A DNA stretch of 64,000 bases from an uncultured Kordia sp. (GTDB lineage Bacteria; Bacteroidota; Bacteroidia; Flavobacteriales; Flavobacteriaceae): NCBI RefSeq assembly GCF_947496985.1, contig NZ_CANMEZ010000012.1:62001-126000 (forward strand). Reading direction: 5' to 3'. The notes under the pieces are model-generated. The model was not told the DNA's origin. It worked only from the letters and a program-made list of their open reading frames with translations, and did no database searches. Numbering within the stretch: position 1 is the stretch's first letter; every line of letters starts with the position of its first letter. Shown here in pieces: positions 43,201 to 51,362 of this stretch. The translations under genes and the position numbers were made by a program.

Positions 43201-43998
43201 ATGGAAATACTTGGCTATGCTAGTGCCTTGATTATTGGAATTTCATTAGGTCTTATCGGCGGCGGCGGCTCTATATTAGCAGTCCCTGTACTCGCCTATT
43301 TATTCTCAGTTGACGAAAAAGTAGCAACTGCATACTCTCTCTTTATTGTAGGTACAAGTTCACTAGTTGGAGGACTAAAACAACATCTAAATAAAAATGT
43401 TGATTGGCGTACAGCAATTGTTTTTGGAATTCCTGCCATTGTTGGCGTTACGCTAGTTCGTTACTATGTAGTTCCCGCGTTACCTGACATATTATTCACA
43501 GTAGGAACATTTGACTTTACTCGTCGTATGGGAATGTTTGGCTTGTTTGCTATACTTATGTTTCCCGCTGCATTGTCTATGCTCAAAAAACGAAAAGAAA
43601 AGGAATCTGCAGGAACTATCCGCTACAATTACCCACTTATCTTAATAGAAGGATTAGTCGTTGGTGGAGTTACCGGACTCATTGGCGCAGGTGGTGGATT
43701 CTTAATTATTCCTGCATTGGTCATATTAGCAAATATAGAGATGAAAGTTGCCGTAGGAACTTCACTTATTATCGTTGCTTTTAAATCCTTATTAGGTTTC
43801 TTTCTTGGCGATGCACAAACCATTGAGATCGATTGGCAATTCTTAGCATTATTCACAAGCATTTCATTAGTTGGAATCTTTATTGGAAGTTATTTAGGAA
43901 ACTTTATCGATGGCAAAAAACTTAAAAAGGGATTTGGCTATTTCATCTTCGTCATGGCAATTTTCATCTTCTACATGGAGTTTTTTGTAAAACAATAA
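43201..43998 (+). CDS. TauE/SafE family anion exporter
   Basis: The 265 residues show about eight membrane segments and the two inverted TauE/SafE repeats, each opening with a glycine-rich hairpin: ISLGLIGGGGSILAVPVLAY and VTGLIGAGGGFLIIPALVI. Members export sulfite, sulfoacetate or related anions. Beside a persulfide dioxygenase, which makes sulfite, export of toxic sulfite is the natural reading; staphylococcal cst operons include a tauE gene next to cstB. The gene has its own operator-bearing promoter. Confidence 0.9.
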   Translation: MEILGYASALIIGISLGLIGGGGSILAVPVLAYLFSVDEKVATAYSLFIVGTSSLVGGLKQHLNKNVDWRTAIVFGIPAIVGVTLVRYYVVPALPDILFTVGTFDFTRRMGMFGLFAILMFPAALSMLKKRKEKESAGTIRYNYPLILIEGLVVGGVTGLIGAGGGFLIIPALVILANIEMKVAVGTSLIIVAFKSLLGFFLGDAQTIEIDWQFLALFTSISLVGIFIGSYLGNFIDGKKLKKGFGYFIFVMAIFIFYMEFFVKQ

Positions 43999-44022
43999 AC
44001 ACACCAAAAAGGGAGTTGTTCT

Positions 44023-44066
44023 GTAACTCTAGTTACTGTGTATCTTTCTGTTATAACGTAATTTTA
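44023..44066 (+). promoter_or_regulatory. GTAAC-N4-GTTAC operator before the persulfide dioxygenase gene
   Basis: Operator GTAAC-TCTA-GTTAC at 44023-44036 and a near-consensus -7 box TAATTTTA at 44059-44066. The spacing equals that of the Crp/Fnr and rhodanese promoters. The ATG lies 59-60 bases past the operator centre. Confidence 0.75.
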
Positions 44067-44088
44067 TATCATATTAAAATTACATATT

Positions 44089-45495
44089 ATGAATATTGAA
44101 CAAATATATACAGGCTGTTTAGCGCAAGGCGCTTATTATATAGAAAGTAACGGCGAAGTTGCTATTATTGATCCATTACGTGAAGTACAATCTTACATTG
44201 ACAAAGCTGTAAAACAAAATGCTTCTATCAAATACATTTTTGAAACACATTTTCATGCCGATTTTGTTAGCGGACATGTAACGCTAGCCAAAAAAACAGG
44301 TGCTCCAATTGTATACGGACCTAACGCAAAACCATCTTTTGATGCTATTATTGCTGAAGACTTTCAAGAATTTCCGCTTGGAAACATAACGATTATTGCA
44401 TTGCATACGCCAGGGCATACAATGGAAAGTACAAGCTATTTATTAAGAGATGAGAATGGAAAAGATCATGCATTATTTAGTGGTGACACGTTATTTTTAG
44501 GCGATGTTGGACGACCAGATTTAGCTCAGAAAGCGGGAGAAATTACTGTAGAAGATTTAGCTAGTTATTTGTATGATAGCTTACGCGAAAAAATAATACC
44601 CTTAGCAGATGATGTGATTGTGTATCCTGCGCATGGTGCTGGTTCAGCTTGTGGTAAAAACATGATGAAAGAAACGATTGATACACTCGGAAATCAAAAG
44701 AATGTAAATTATGCATTGCGAGCAGATATGACTAAAGAAGAGTTTATCAAAGAAGTCACAGACGGATTGTTACCACCTCCAAGTTATTTTCCCGAAAATG
44801 TAAAACTTAACAAAGAAGGATACGCAGATATTTCAGACATTTTACTACGTGGAACAAGAGCATTATTACCAACAGAATTTGAAATGATCGCCAATGAAAC
44901 AAATGCTATTATTTTAGATGTTAGACATCAAAATGATTTTGTAAAAGGACACATTCCACGTTCAATTTTCATTGGGCTTAACGGAAATTTTGCTCCTTGG
45001 GTTGGTGCCTTAATTGCCGACATTCAACAACCAATTTTATTAATTACTCCACAAGGACGTGAAGAAGAAACGGTAACACGATTATCTAGAGTTGGTTTTG
45101 ATCATACACTTGGGTATTTACAAGGTGGATTTGATTCCTGGAAAAAAGCTTCTAAAGAGTATGATACCATAAGTTCGGTCACAGCCGAAAAATTCAAAGA
45201 AGATTATAACGATCATCTTCAAATATTTGATGTTCGAAAAGAAAATGAATTCAACTCAGAACATATGTTGAACGCAAAAAACACACCGTTAGATTATCTA
45301 AATAATCATTTAGCAGAATTTCCAAAAAATGACCCATTTTACGTGCATTGTGCTGGTGGATATAGAAGTGTCATTGCAGCTTCTATTCTAAAAAGTAGAG
45401 GAATTCATAACCTCATTAATGTTGAAGGTGGATTTAAAGCAATAAAAGAAACAAACATTCCTATCTCAGATTTTGTTTGCCCTTCTAGCTTATAA
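44089..45495 (+). CDS. CstB-like persulfide dioxygenase-rhodanese fusion
   Basis: The 468-residue protein joins a metallo-beta-lactamase-fold dioxygenase (1-250) to two rhodanese domains. Metal-site motifs are THFHADFVSGH (His54, His56, Asp58), HTPGHTMES and SGDTLFLGDVGRPD, as in ETHE1-type persulfide dioxygenases. The first rhodanese lacks its catalytic Cys (LLITPQGREEE at the active loop), while the second keeps it as Cys421 in HCAGGYRS. This matches staphylococcal CstB (about 444 residues), which turns low-molecular-weight persulfides plus sulfite into thiosulfate. A cytoplasmic role in clearing reactive sulfur is likely. Confidence 0.88.
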   Translation: MNIEQIYTGCLAQGAYYIESNGEVAIIDPLREVQSYIDKAVKQNASIKYIFETHFHADFVSGHVTLAKKTGAPIVYGPNAKPSFDAIIAEDFQEFPLGNITIIALHTPGHTMESTSYLLRDENGKDHALFSGDTLFLGDVGRPDLAQKAGEITVEDLASYLYDSLREKIIPLADDVIVYPAHGAGSACGKNMMKETIDTLGNQKNVNYALRADMTKEEFIKEVTDGLLPPPSYFPENVKLNKEGYADISDILLRGTRALLPTEFEMIANETNAIILDVRHQNDFVKGHIPRSIFIGLNGNFAPWVGALIADIQQPILLITPQGREEETVTRLSRVGFDHTLGYLQGGFDSWKKASKEYDTISSVTAEKFKEDYNDHLQIFDVRKENEFNSEHMLNAKNTPLDYLNNHLAEFPKNDPFYVHCAGGYRSVIAASILKSRGIHNLINVEGGFKAIKETNIPISDFVCPSSL

Positions 45496-45542
45496 TAAAT
45501 AAAAGCTTTATGAAGTTTTAGAACTTTGTAAAGCTTTGTTAT

Positions 45543-45586
45543 GTAACTAAAGTTACTGCGTCTAAATCAACAACAATCTATTTTTG
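45543..45586 (+). promoter_or_regulatory. GTAAC-N4-GTTAC operator before the rhodanese gene
   Basis: Operator GTAAC-TAAA-GTTAC at 45543-45556 and a perfect -7 box TATTTTTG at 45579-45586. The four-base spacer TAAA and flanks are the same as in the YeeE/YedE promoter (50243). Confidence 0.78.
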
Positions 45587-45608
45587 TATTAAAATAAACC
45601 TAAAACAT

Positions 45609-45953
45609 ATGTCTTTCATAAATGCGCTATTTGGCAAAAAAGAAACGCCTTCAGATCATATAGAAATTCTAGATTCTACAACATTTAAAGAAGCTATTAC
45701 TGCTAAAAAAGTACAATTAGTGGACGTTAGAACTAGTTTAGAATATAAAAGCGGACATATTGAAAATGCTGTTAATATTGATTTTTTTGACCGTGCACAT
45801 TTTAATGAAAATTTTGCAGGATTTAATAAAGAACAACCTATCTATTTATATTGTCGTTCGGGAAATAGGAGCCAACGAACTGCCAAAAAATTACTTCAAA
45901 TCGGTTTTAAGAAAATCTATGATTTGAAAGGTGGCTACAAAGCTTGGAAGTAA
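45609..45953 (+). CDS. Single-domain rhodanese
   Basis: The 114-residue protein is one rhodanese domain: VQLVDVRTSLEYKSGHIENAVN near the start and the active loop YCRSGNRS with Cys82. It should carry sulfane sulfur as a Cys-persulfide and hand it to acceptors such as thiols or the CstB-like dioxygenase. It has no signal peptide, though an N-terminal 20-residue segment (MSFINALFGKKETP) precedes the domain. It is transcribed from its own operator promoter and closed by a hairpin shared with the gene at 46023. Confidence 0.92.
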   Translation: MSFINALFGKKETPSDHIEILDSTTFKEAITAKKVQLVDVRTSLEYKSGHIENAVNIDFFDRAHFNENFAGFNKEQPIYLYCRSGNRSQRTAKKLLQIGFKKIYDLKGGYKAWK

Positions 45954-45975
45954 TAAAAAATTTGTTTTAAAATAA

Positions 45976-46007
45976 AAAGCGACTCAAGTTTTAACTCGAA
46001 TCGCTTT
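45976..46007. terminator. Bidirectional hairpin between rhodanese and DUF1330 genes
   Basis: Arms AAAGCGA and TCGCTTT continue inward through G-U-tolerant pairs (GACTCAAGTT against AACTCGAATC), making a long stem. T-rich sequence follows on both sides. Confidence 0.85.
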
Positions 46008-46022
46008 AATTTTATGCGTTAT

Positions 46023-46316
46023 CTATTCACTAATATAAGCTTCCAATTTTGAAAAAGCTTTATCACGGTATGGAATTAATTCTTGATATGCAGCACTTTC
46101 AAAAACATCATGTAATGCATTCATATCAGGAAACTCCATAATGGAAACTATAGTAGGTGTATAAGTACCGATTAATGGTTTTGACACTTTAAATTTATTG
46201 ACTGACTTAGCTTGTACTTTCTTATAAAGATCACCTACTTTTTCAATATAATGTGCTAATTGTTCTTTTCCTTCCGGATTAACTGTTGCAACGATTGTTA
46301 CATGTACTTTACTCAT
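46023..46316 (-). CDS. DUF1330 family protein
   Basis: The 97 residues form a ferredoxin-like dimeric alpha-beta barrel fold: VHVTIVATVNPEGKEQLAHY opens it and IVSIMEFPDMNALHDVFES and AYQELIPYRDKA complete the typical DUF1330 pattern. Function is unknown; relatives are small cytoplasmic proteins often under HxlR or other stress regulators. It lies 174 bases downstream of the HxlR gene on the same strand, so control by it is plausible. Confidence 0.82.
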   Translation of the reverse strand: MSKVHVTIVATVNPEGKEQLAHYIEKVGDLYKKVQAKSVNKFKVSKPLIGTYTPTIVSIMEFPDMNALHDVFESAAYQELIPYRDKAFSKLEAYISE

Positions 46317-46490
46317 TATTTTATTTTTAATTGTTTAACTATTTTGTATTACCCATAGCGTTATCATATAATTTGAAATAGAATTTTTTCTAGATAGTAA
46401 AAGTGTTTTTACTTTCTACCATTCCATTAATTTCTTTAATAGAAAACTATTGCAATTCTTTAACTTCAACTGGGTTATTGAAATTATATG

Positions 46491-46826
46491 TTATACAGCT
46501 GTTTCAAAATTTTTAGCCCATACTCTAGCCCAAGATTCTAAAGGCTCAAGGAGTTCAAAAATTTCTTTTCCTTTAGCAGTTAATGCATATCCTTCAACTG
46601 TTCTTTCTATCAAAAAAGCTTGAGTTAACTCTTTTAATCTTCTATTAAGTGTTGTTGGTGAGATAGATTCACATCTTTCTTGAAGCACTCTAAACGTACA
46701 AGAACCTTCTTGTAACCTCCAAATGATTCCCATAGCCCAACTTCTTCCTAATAAATCAAAAAGAGCCATTAAATGGTTTCCTGACTTTGATCCTCGTACT
46801 GGTTTTCCTGGAATTGGTAATGACAT
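46491..46826 (-). CDS. HxlR family transcriptional regulator
   Basis: The 111-residue protein is a winged helix-turn-helix of the HxlR/MarR-like class: LLGRSWAMGIIWRLQEGSCTFRVLQERCESISPTTLNRRLKEL then the wing VERTVEGYALTAKG. Cys43 and Cys53 flank the DNA-binding helices and might sense oxidants or electrophiles, as in HypR and YodB-type members. A 13-base inverted repeat flanks its own -7 box (46836-46878), implying autorepression. Target genes may include the DUF1330 gene next to it. Confidence 0.88.
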   Translation of the reverse strand: MSLPIPGKPVRGSKSGNHLMALFDLLGRSWAMGIIWRLQEGSCTFRVLQERCESISPTTLNRRLKELTQAFLIERTVEGYALTAKGKEIFELLEPLESWARVWAKNFETAV

Positions 46827-46835
46827 AAAATTATA

Positions 46836-46878
46836 TTTGCTACATTTTCGATAGCAAAGCTACACAAAATGTAGCAAA
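46836..46878 (-). promoter_or_regulatory. Inverted-repeat operator around the -7 box of the HxlR gene
   Basis: Perfect 13-base half-sites TTTGCTACATTTT (46836-46848) and AAAATGTAGCAAA (46866-46878) are 17 bases apart. Between them, at 46855-46862, the minus strand reads TAGCTTTG, a perfect -7 box. A protein bound across both halves would block polymerase, which suggests autorepression by HxlR. Confidence 0.75.
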
Positions 46879-46957
46879 CTACAAATAAAAATAAAGTCTG
46901 TTTATTTAAAAAGAGCGAAACAAACATTTCAAAACACTAAATATCAATAACTTGAAT

Positions 46958-47554
46958 TTATTTTTTCAACACCAACGTCGTCATACTTCGTAAATCGTTT
47001 ACATTGGTGCTTTTTACATGTTCTAATAATGAAAGTTGATGTGTTGAAAGTATTTCGTTCAATAATTTACGCGTCAATAAAAAACGTTTGGATTCATCAG
47101 GCAAAAAATATACGCCATCTTGTACGTGTGTTGGTTTTCCTTCAATACCAATATCAGAAGTCATCCGTATAAATAAACTTCCTCCTTGCTTTAGTACACG
47201 TACCAATTCTGCAAACATATCTTTAAAATGTGTTTCGCTTTGCGCGAAATGTAACACGGCATTACATAAAATATGATCAAAAGTAGCATTTGTATATGGT
47301 AACTTTTCTAATGTGGCAACTTGAAAATTAGCAGAAAGTTTAGGATAGCGTTTTTGAAGATGCGCTATATGTTCAGTATTTATATCAATTGCATAAAAAG
47401 TAAAACCACTCTCGTGGAAATAATGCAAATTTCGACCACTTCCACAACCTGCATCTAAAATGACATCATTTTCTTGATAGCGACCTTTTAAAATTTGATC
47501 AATTAAATAAATATCTGCATTTCCTGAAATTTCGGTCAATACGTGTTGTTTCAT
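46958..47554 (-). CDS. Class I SAM-dependent methyltransferase
   Basis: The 198-residue protein has the Rossmann-like fold with motif I DAGCGSGRNLHYF (SAM-binding), motif II near YAIDINTEHI and the segment DHILCNAVLHFAQSE. The general layout resembles TehB/UbiE-type small-molecule methyltransferases. The substrate is not clear; near sulfur genes a thiol, selenium or tellurium species could be considered but nothing in the sequence decides it. It is transcribed divergently from cydA. An inverted repeat around its -7 box points to tight control. Confidence 0.85.
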   Translation of the reverse strand: MKQHVLTEISGNADIYLIDQILKGRYQENDVILDAGCGSGRNLHYFHESGFTFYAIDINTEHIAHLQKRYPKLSANFQVATLEKLPYTNATFDHILCNAVLHFAQSETHFKDMFAELVRVLKQGGSLFIRMTSDIGIEGKPTHVQDGVYFLPDESKRFLLTRKLLNEILSTHQLSLLEHVKSTNVNDLRSMTTLVLKK

Positions 47555-47583
47555 TCGTTAAAATTTTGAACCAAGATATCATT

Positions 47584-47620
47584 TTTATACCGACAAAAAT
47601 AATTCCTTTAGCGGTATAAA
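47584..47620 (-). promoter_or_regulatory. Inverted repeat around the -7 box of the methyltransferase gene
   Basis: Perfect 9-base half-sites TTTATACCG (47584-47592) and CGGTATAAA (47612-47620) are 19 bases apart. Between them the minus strand carries TATTTTTG (47594-47601), a perfect -7 box. The half-site differs from that of the HxlR promoter, so another regulator is expected. Confidence 0.65.
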
Positions 47621-47712
47621 TATTTCTCAAAAAAGCAGTCTTTATCTGTTAGAATTCACTATTTTATATAGTATAATATACATAAAAAATAATTCTTAAA
47701 AAAACGTTTTAT

Positions 47713-47757
47713 GTAACCTTAATCACCTCTTTTTTTGAGCTTTGTACTGTATCTTTG
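47713..47757 (+). promoter_or_regulatory. Imperfect GTAAC-N4-GTTAC operator and promoter of cydAB
   Basis: The left half GTAAC (47713-47717) is exact, but the right half is ATCAC (47722-47726). The -7 box TATCTTTG (47750-47757) is perfect, and spacing to the box and to the ATG at 47778 (58-59 bases) fits the other copies. So the site looks real but weaker. Confidence 0.65.
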
Positions 47758-47777
47758 TTATATCAAAACACTTCGTT

Positions 47778-49163
47778 ATGGATACAGAAATTCTCGCTCG
47801 AATCCAATTTGCTTTCACTATTGCCTTTCACTACATTTATCCTCCTTTAAGTATCGGCCTAGGACTTTTAATGGTCATTTTTGAAAGCGCATATATGCGT
47901 ACTAAAAACAAACAATATCATATTCTTGCTAAATTCTGGACAAAAATATTTGCGCTTACATTCGGAATTGGTGTCGTAACTGGAATTGTTATGGAATTCG
48001 AATTTGGAACCAATTGGGCTGTCTATTCACGCTATGTTGGTGATGTATTTGGAAGTGCGCTTGCTGCAGAAGGAATTTTTGCATTTGCTCTAGAAAGTGG
48101 ATTTTTAGGAGTCTTATTATTTGGCTGGAATCGTGTAAAACCTTGGGTACATTTGGTTTCTACGATTGGCGTTTTTCTAGGCTCTATGTTTTCTGCCGTT
48201 TGGATTGTAGTTGCAAACAGTTGGCAACAAACACCTGCAGGGTATCATATAGTTGGGGAAGGAATCAACGCACGTGCCGAAATCACCGATTTTTGGGCAA
48301 TGGTATTCAATCCTTCAAGCGTAGATAGAATACTGCATGTGTGGCTTGGTGCTTTATTGGCTGGTGCGTTTTTAGTGTTGAGCGTACATGCTTATTATAT
48401 TGTTAAAAATCGTTTTGTAAACATTTCAAAACGTGCTTTTAAAATTGCTTTGGCAGTTGCAGCTATTTTTTCATTAGCGCAATTAGCTACAGGACATAGC
48501 TCAGCCGAAGGCGTTGCCGTGAATCAACCTGCAAAATTAGCAGCTATGGAAGGACACTTTCCTGCAAGTGCTTCCGCTGATATGTATTTGTTTGGTTGGG
48601 TTGATAAAGAATCACAAGAAGTAACTGGTTTGAAAATTCCTGGCGGGCTTTCGTTTTTATTACATTATGATTTTGAAACACCCGTAACTGGTTTAAATGC
48701 TTTTCCTGAAGAAGACAGACCTGGGCAAATTAATGCTGTGTTTCAGTTTTATCACATTATGATCGCTATTGGAATGTTACTGATTGTTTTATCATTATAC
48801 GGCATGTTTTTATGGTGGAAAGGAAAACTTTTTAAGAAAAAATGGGTTTTATGGACATTTGTATTTGCCGCTATATTACCACAAATTGCAAATCAAACAG
48901 GTTGGTTTGCTGCCGAAATGGGAAGACAACCTTGGGTGGTTTATGGACATTTACGAACCAATCAGGCATTCTCACAAGCTGTCACAGATAATCAGATATT
49001 GTTCTCGTTAATTCTGTTTTTGATCGTATACACGTTGCTGTTTTTACTCTTTATCTATTTATTAAATAAAAAAATTCAACATGGACCGTATGAAACATCA
49101 GAAGACGAACATAGTGATAGACCGCATACCAAAGAAATTACACAAATAGTAACTGGAAATTAA
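47778..49163 (+). CDS. cydA: Cytochrome bd ubiquinol oxidase subunit I
   Basis: CydA carries haems b558, b595 and d and oxidises quinol to reduce O2 to water at the membrane. I take the ATG at 47778; a TTG at 47742 sits inside the promoter. The 461 residues are shorter than in E. coli (522) because the quinol loop is of the short type: [12 protein letters not shown] keeps the conserved Lys and Glu. The first His haem ligand is in IAFHYIYPP (His18) and GRQPW is present near residue 380. bd oxidases resist sulfide poisoning, which fits the sulfur genes around it. Confidence 0.96.
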   Translation: MDTEILARIQFAFTIAFHYIYPPLSIGLGLLMVIFESAYMRTKNKQYHILAKFWTKIFALTFGIGVVTGIVMEFEFGTNWAVYSRYVGDVFGSALAAEGIFAFALESGFLGVLLFGWNRVKPWVHLVSTIGVFLGSMFSAVWIVVANSWQQTPAGYHIVGEGINARAEITDFWAMVFNPSSVDRILHVWLGALLAGAFLVLSVHAYYIVKNRFVNISKRAFKIALAVAAIFSLAQLATGHSSAEGVAVNQPAKLAAMEGHFPASASADMYLFGWVDKESQEVTGLKIPGGLSFLLHYDFETPVTGLNAFPEEDRPGQINAVFQFYHIMIAIGMLLIVLSLYGMFLWWKGKLFKKKWVLWTFVFAAILPQIANQTGWFAAEMGRQPWVVYGHLRTNQAFSQAVTDNQILFSLILFLIVYTLLFLLFIYLLNKKIQHGPYETSEDEHSDRPHTKEITQIVTGN

Positions 49164-49169
49164 AAACGT

Positions 49170-50207
49170 ATGGAAACTTTTTTAGGCTTAGATTATCCCA
49201 CATGGTGGTTTTTAGTAATTGGCGGATTATTCTCTGGATATGCGATTTTAGATGGTTTCGATTTTGGAGCTGGTGCTTGGCATTTGTTTTTCAAAAAAGA
49301 TCATAGTAGACGTATTGCCATGAACGCCGTTGGTCCAGTTTGGGATGGAAACGAAGTTTGGCTGGTGATTGGTGGCGGTGCTTTATTTGCTGGTTTCCCT
49401 GTGATGTATGCAACGTTTTTCTCAGGAATGTATATTCCATTTATGCTATTTTTAGTCTTTCTTATATTAAGAGGAATTTCTATTGAAGTTCGCGGAAAAG
49501 AAGAATGGCCTTGGTGGCGAAACATGTTTGATATTATTTATAGTGTTTCTAGTATTATGCTTGCATTTTTACTAGGAGTTGTACTAGGAAATGTATTGCA
49601 AGGCATTGCTATTGGTGAAAATTATCAATATCAGGGCGCTGGTTTTTTTGAGTTTTTAAATCCATATTCGCTACTTACTGGTTTTACAACGTTGTTTTTA
49701 TTCATGACACATGGCGCTATTTATTTATTACTAAAAACAGAAGGACGATTGTTTGCAAAACTGACACTTCTCATGAAAAAAGGAATGATCCTGTTTATGG
49801 TGTTTTTCGGAATCACAACCATGTATACATTATTATATATTCCACACTTGTCAGATGATTTTAAAGCAAATCCAATCTTATTTTTAGCACCATTAATTAC
49901 ATTTTTAGCAATTGCCAATGTTCCGCGTTTAGCTAACAAAAAAAGATACAGATTAGCTTTTATTTTTTCATCTTTAACTATTGCTTCTATGCTTGTTTTG
50001 GTAGCAATAGAATTGTATCCTACTTTACTATTTTCAACAGTAGATCCTCAATATCATATTGATATTTATAATGCAGCTTCTTCTGAAGGTTCAATGGAAA
50101 ACATGTTGATTATTGTTGCCATTGGAACACCATTAGTACTTGGATACACTTATTTTGTATACCGTACATTTAGAGGAAAAGTACAATTGGATGAAACGAG
50201 TTATTGA
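49170..50207 (+). CDS. cydB: Cytochrome bd ubiquinol oxidase subunit II
   Basis: CydB is the partner membrane subunit of CydA. The 345-residue protein has eight to nine predicted helices and the family opening YPTWWFLVIGGLFSGYAILDGFDFGAG, with VGPVWDGNEVWLV following. It begins 6 bases after the cydA stop, so the two are one operon. No short CydX-like frame is visible in the 99 bases downstream, where the next operator is found instead. Confidence 0.96.
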   Translation: METFLGLDYPTWWFLVIGGLFSGYAILDGFDFGAGAWHLFFKKDHSRRIAMNAVGPVWDGNEVWLVIGGGALFAGFPVMYATFFSGMYIPFMLFLVFLILRGISIEVRGKEEWPWWRNMFDIIYSVSSIMLAFLLGVVLGNVLQGIAIGENYQYQGAGFFEFLNPYSLLTGFTTLFLFMTHGAIYLLLKTEGRLFAKLTLLMKKGMILFMVFFGITTMYTLLYIPHLSDDFKANPILFLAPLITFLAIANVPRLANKKRYRLAFIFSSLTIASMLVLVAIELYPTLLFSTVDPQYHIDIYNAASSEGSMENMLIIVAIGTPLVLGYTYFVYRTFRGKVQLDETSY

Positions 50208-50242
50208 TTAAAACATACTTCTTAACTACTTTTTAATGCTCT

Positions 50243-50286
50243 GTAACTAAAGTTACTTTCCACATCATATGATTTTCTTTTTTTTG
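50243..50286 (+). promoter_or_regulatory. GTAAC-N4-GTTAC operator before the YeeE/YedE pair
   Basis: Operator GTAAC-TAAA-GTTAC at 50243-50256. A poor -7 box ends in TTTG at 50283-50286, at the common spacing. The weak box and strong operator suggest full dependence on the activator. Confidence 0.75.
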
Positions 50287-50306
50287 TTAAAAATGATAGA
50301 TAATAT

Positions 50307-50864
50307 ATGGATTGGATATATGAACCGTGGCCTTGGTATGTTTCTGGTTTTATGATTGCATTGATTATGGTTTTATTAATCATGGTTGGAAAAAACTTTG
50401 GAATATCTGGAAACCTAAGAACGATTTGTAGTATTTGTGGAGGTGGAAATAAAGCTGATTTTTTTCGATTTGACTGGAAAACACAACGTTGGAATTTAGT
50501 GGTTGTGTTCGGTGCAATTATTGGTGGATTTATTGCAAATCAATTTTTAACGATTGATACTTCCGTTGCTATAGATCCTAAAACTATTGACAATTTGCAA
50601 CAATTAGGATTTGAAAATGCAGGCAACACATATATGCCTGAAAAATTATTTTCTACAGCAGTATTTTCAGATATAAAAAATCTTTCTCTTTTAATCATTG
50701 GCGGTTTTTTTGTTGGTTTTGGTTCACGTTATGCTGGTGGTTGTACTTCAGGACATGCTATTTCTGGACTAAGTAATTTACAACTTCCATCTTTGATCGC
50801 TGTAATTGGCTTCTTTATTGGCGGCTTAGTTATGATACATTTAATTTTCCCTTTACTTTTTTAA
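50307..50864 (+). CDS. YeeE/YedE family transporter, N-terminal half
   Basis: The 185 residues have about four membrane segments with a conserved cysteine loop GGCTSGHAISGLS, the signature of YeeE/YedE (TsuA-type) channels that take up thiosulfate or sulfur species. A second Cys pair (CSICGGGNKADFF, about 43-50) lies in the loop after the first helix. The family is often split into two proteins, as in PmpA/PmpB; the partner follows 3 bases later. The gene has its own operator promoter. Confidence 0.9.
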   Translation: MDWIYEPWPWYVSGFMIALIMVLLIMVGKNFGISGNLRTICSICGGGNKADFFRFDWKTQRWNLVVVFGAIIGGFIANQFLTIDTSVAIDPKTIDNLQQLGFENAGNTYMPEKLFSTAVFSDIKNLSLLIIGGFFVGFGSRYAGGCTSGHAISGLSNLQLPSLIAVIGFFIGGLVMIHLIFPLLF

Positions 50865-50867
50865 ACT

Positions 50868-51281
50868 ATGAGAACTCTTATTTATTTACTGATTGGAATT
50901 GTATTCGGAATAACCATGTTTAAATCGGAAGCAGCTTCTTGGTATCGTATTTATGAAATGTTCCGATTTGATTCATTTCATATGTACGGAATTATAGGAA
51001 CTTCTTTATTTTTTGGCGTCATCGTTACTCAACTCATAAAACGTTTTCAAATAAAATCATTTTATGGTGAATTTATAAAGTTTCCTCCGAAACAAAAAAG
51101 TTTTGCTCGTTATGCTTTTGGAGGAATCCTATTTGGACTTGGCTGGGCTTTAGCTGGCGCTTGTCCTGGACCAATGTTTACTTTAGTTGGCGCAGGATTT
51201 TCACCTATTATCATTACGATTCTAGCAGCATTGCTAGGAACTTTCGTCTATGGTTTATTAAAAGATAAGTTACCACATTGA
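50868..51281 (+). CDS. YeeE/YedE family transporter, C-terminal half (DUF6691)
   Basis: The 137-residue protein has four membrane segments and the second family signature GWALAGACPGPMFTLVGAG, in which the Cys faces the pore in TsuA. Together with the previous protein it makes a full two-repeat channel. Thiosulfate import would supply the reverse of the CstB reaction, and export of sulfur species cannot be excluded. No terminator is obvious before the separate promoter at 51313. Confidence 0.9.
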   Translation: MRTLIYLLIGIVFGITMFKSEAASWYRIYEMFRFDSFHMYGIIGTSLFFGVIVTQLIKRFQIKSFYGEFIKFPPKQKSFARYAFGGILFGLGWALAGACPGPMFTLVGAGFSPIIITILAALLGTFVYGLLKDKLPH

Positions 51282-51312
51282 TTGTTTTAGTTTTTTGACC
51301 TTATCTCTAAAA

Positions 51313-51320
51313 TATATTTG
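51313..51320 (+). promoter_or_regulatory. -7 box of the metallopeptidase gene
   Basis: TATATTTG fits TAnnTTTG, with TTG at 51295-51297 fifteen bases upstream. There is no GTAAC-N4-GTTAC here, so the gene at 51363 is probably outside the sulfur regulon. Confidence 0.6.
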
Positions 51321-51362
51321 AAAAGCCTTCGTTTCATTATTTAGAAAACCAAACAGCCAATT

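Noticed and set aside
46396-46413. Hairpin AGTAAAA/TTTTACT between HxlR and DUF1330 genes
   Set aside because: Short AT-only stem likely to arise by chance; not called a terminator.
46023-47554. DUF1330, HxlR and methyltransferase genes as part of the GTAAC-dyad regulon
   Set aside because: No GTAAC-N4-GTTAC site stands before the first two. The only one near the third is placed for cydA; these genes have other inverted repeats.
47742-47777. TTG start for CydA upstream of the ATG at 47778
   Set aside because: The codons lie over the -7 box of the promoter, and CydA proteins begin near [11 protein letters not shown].
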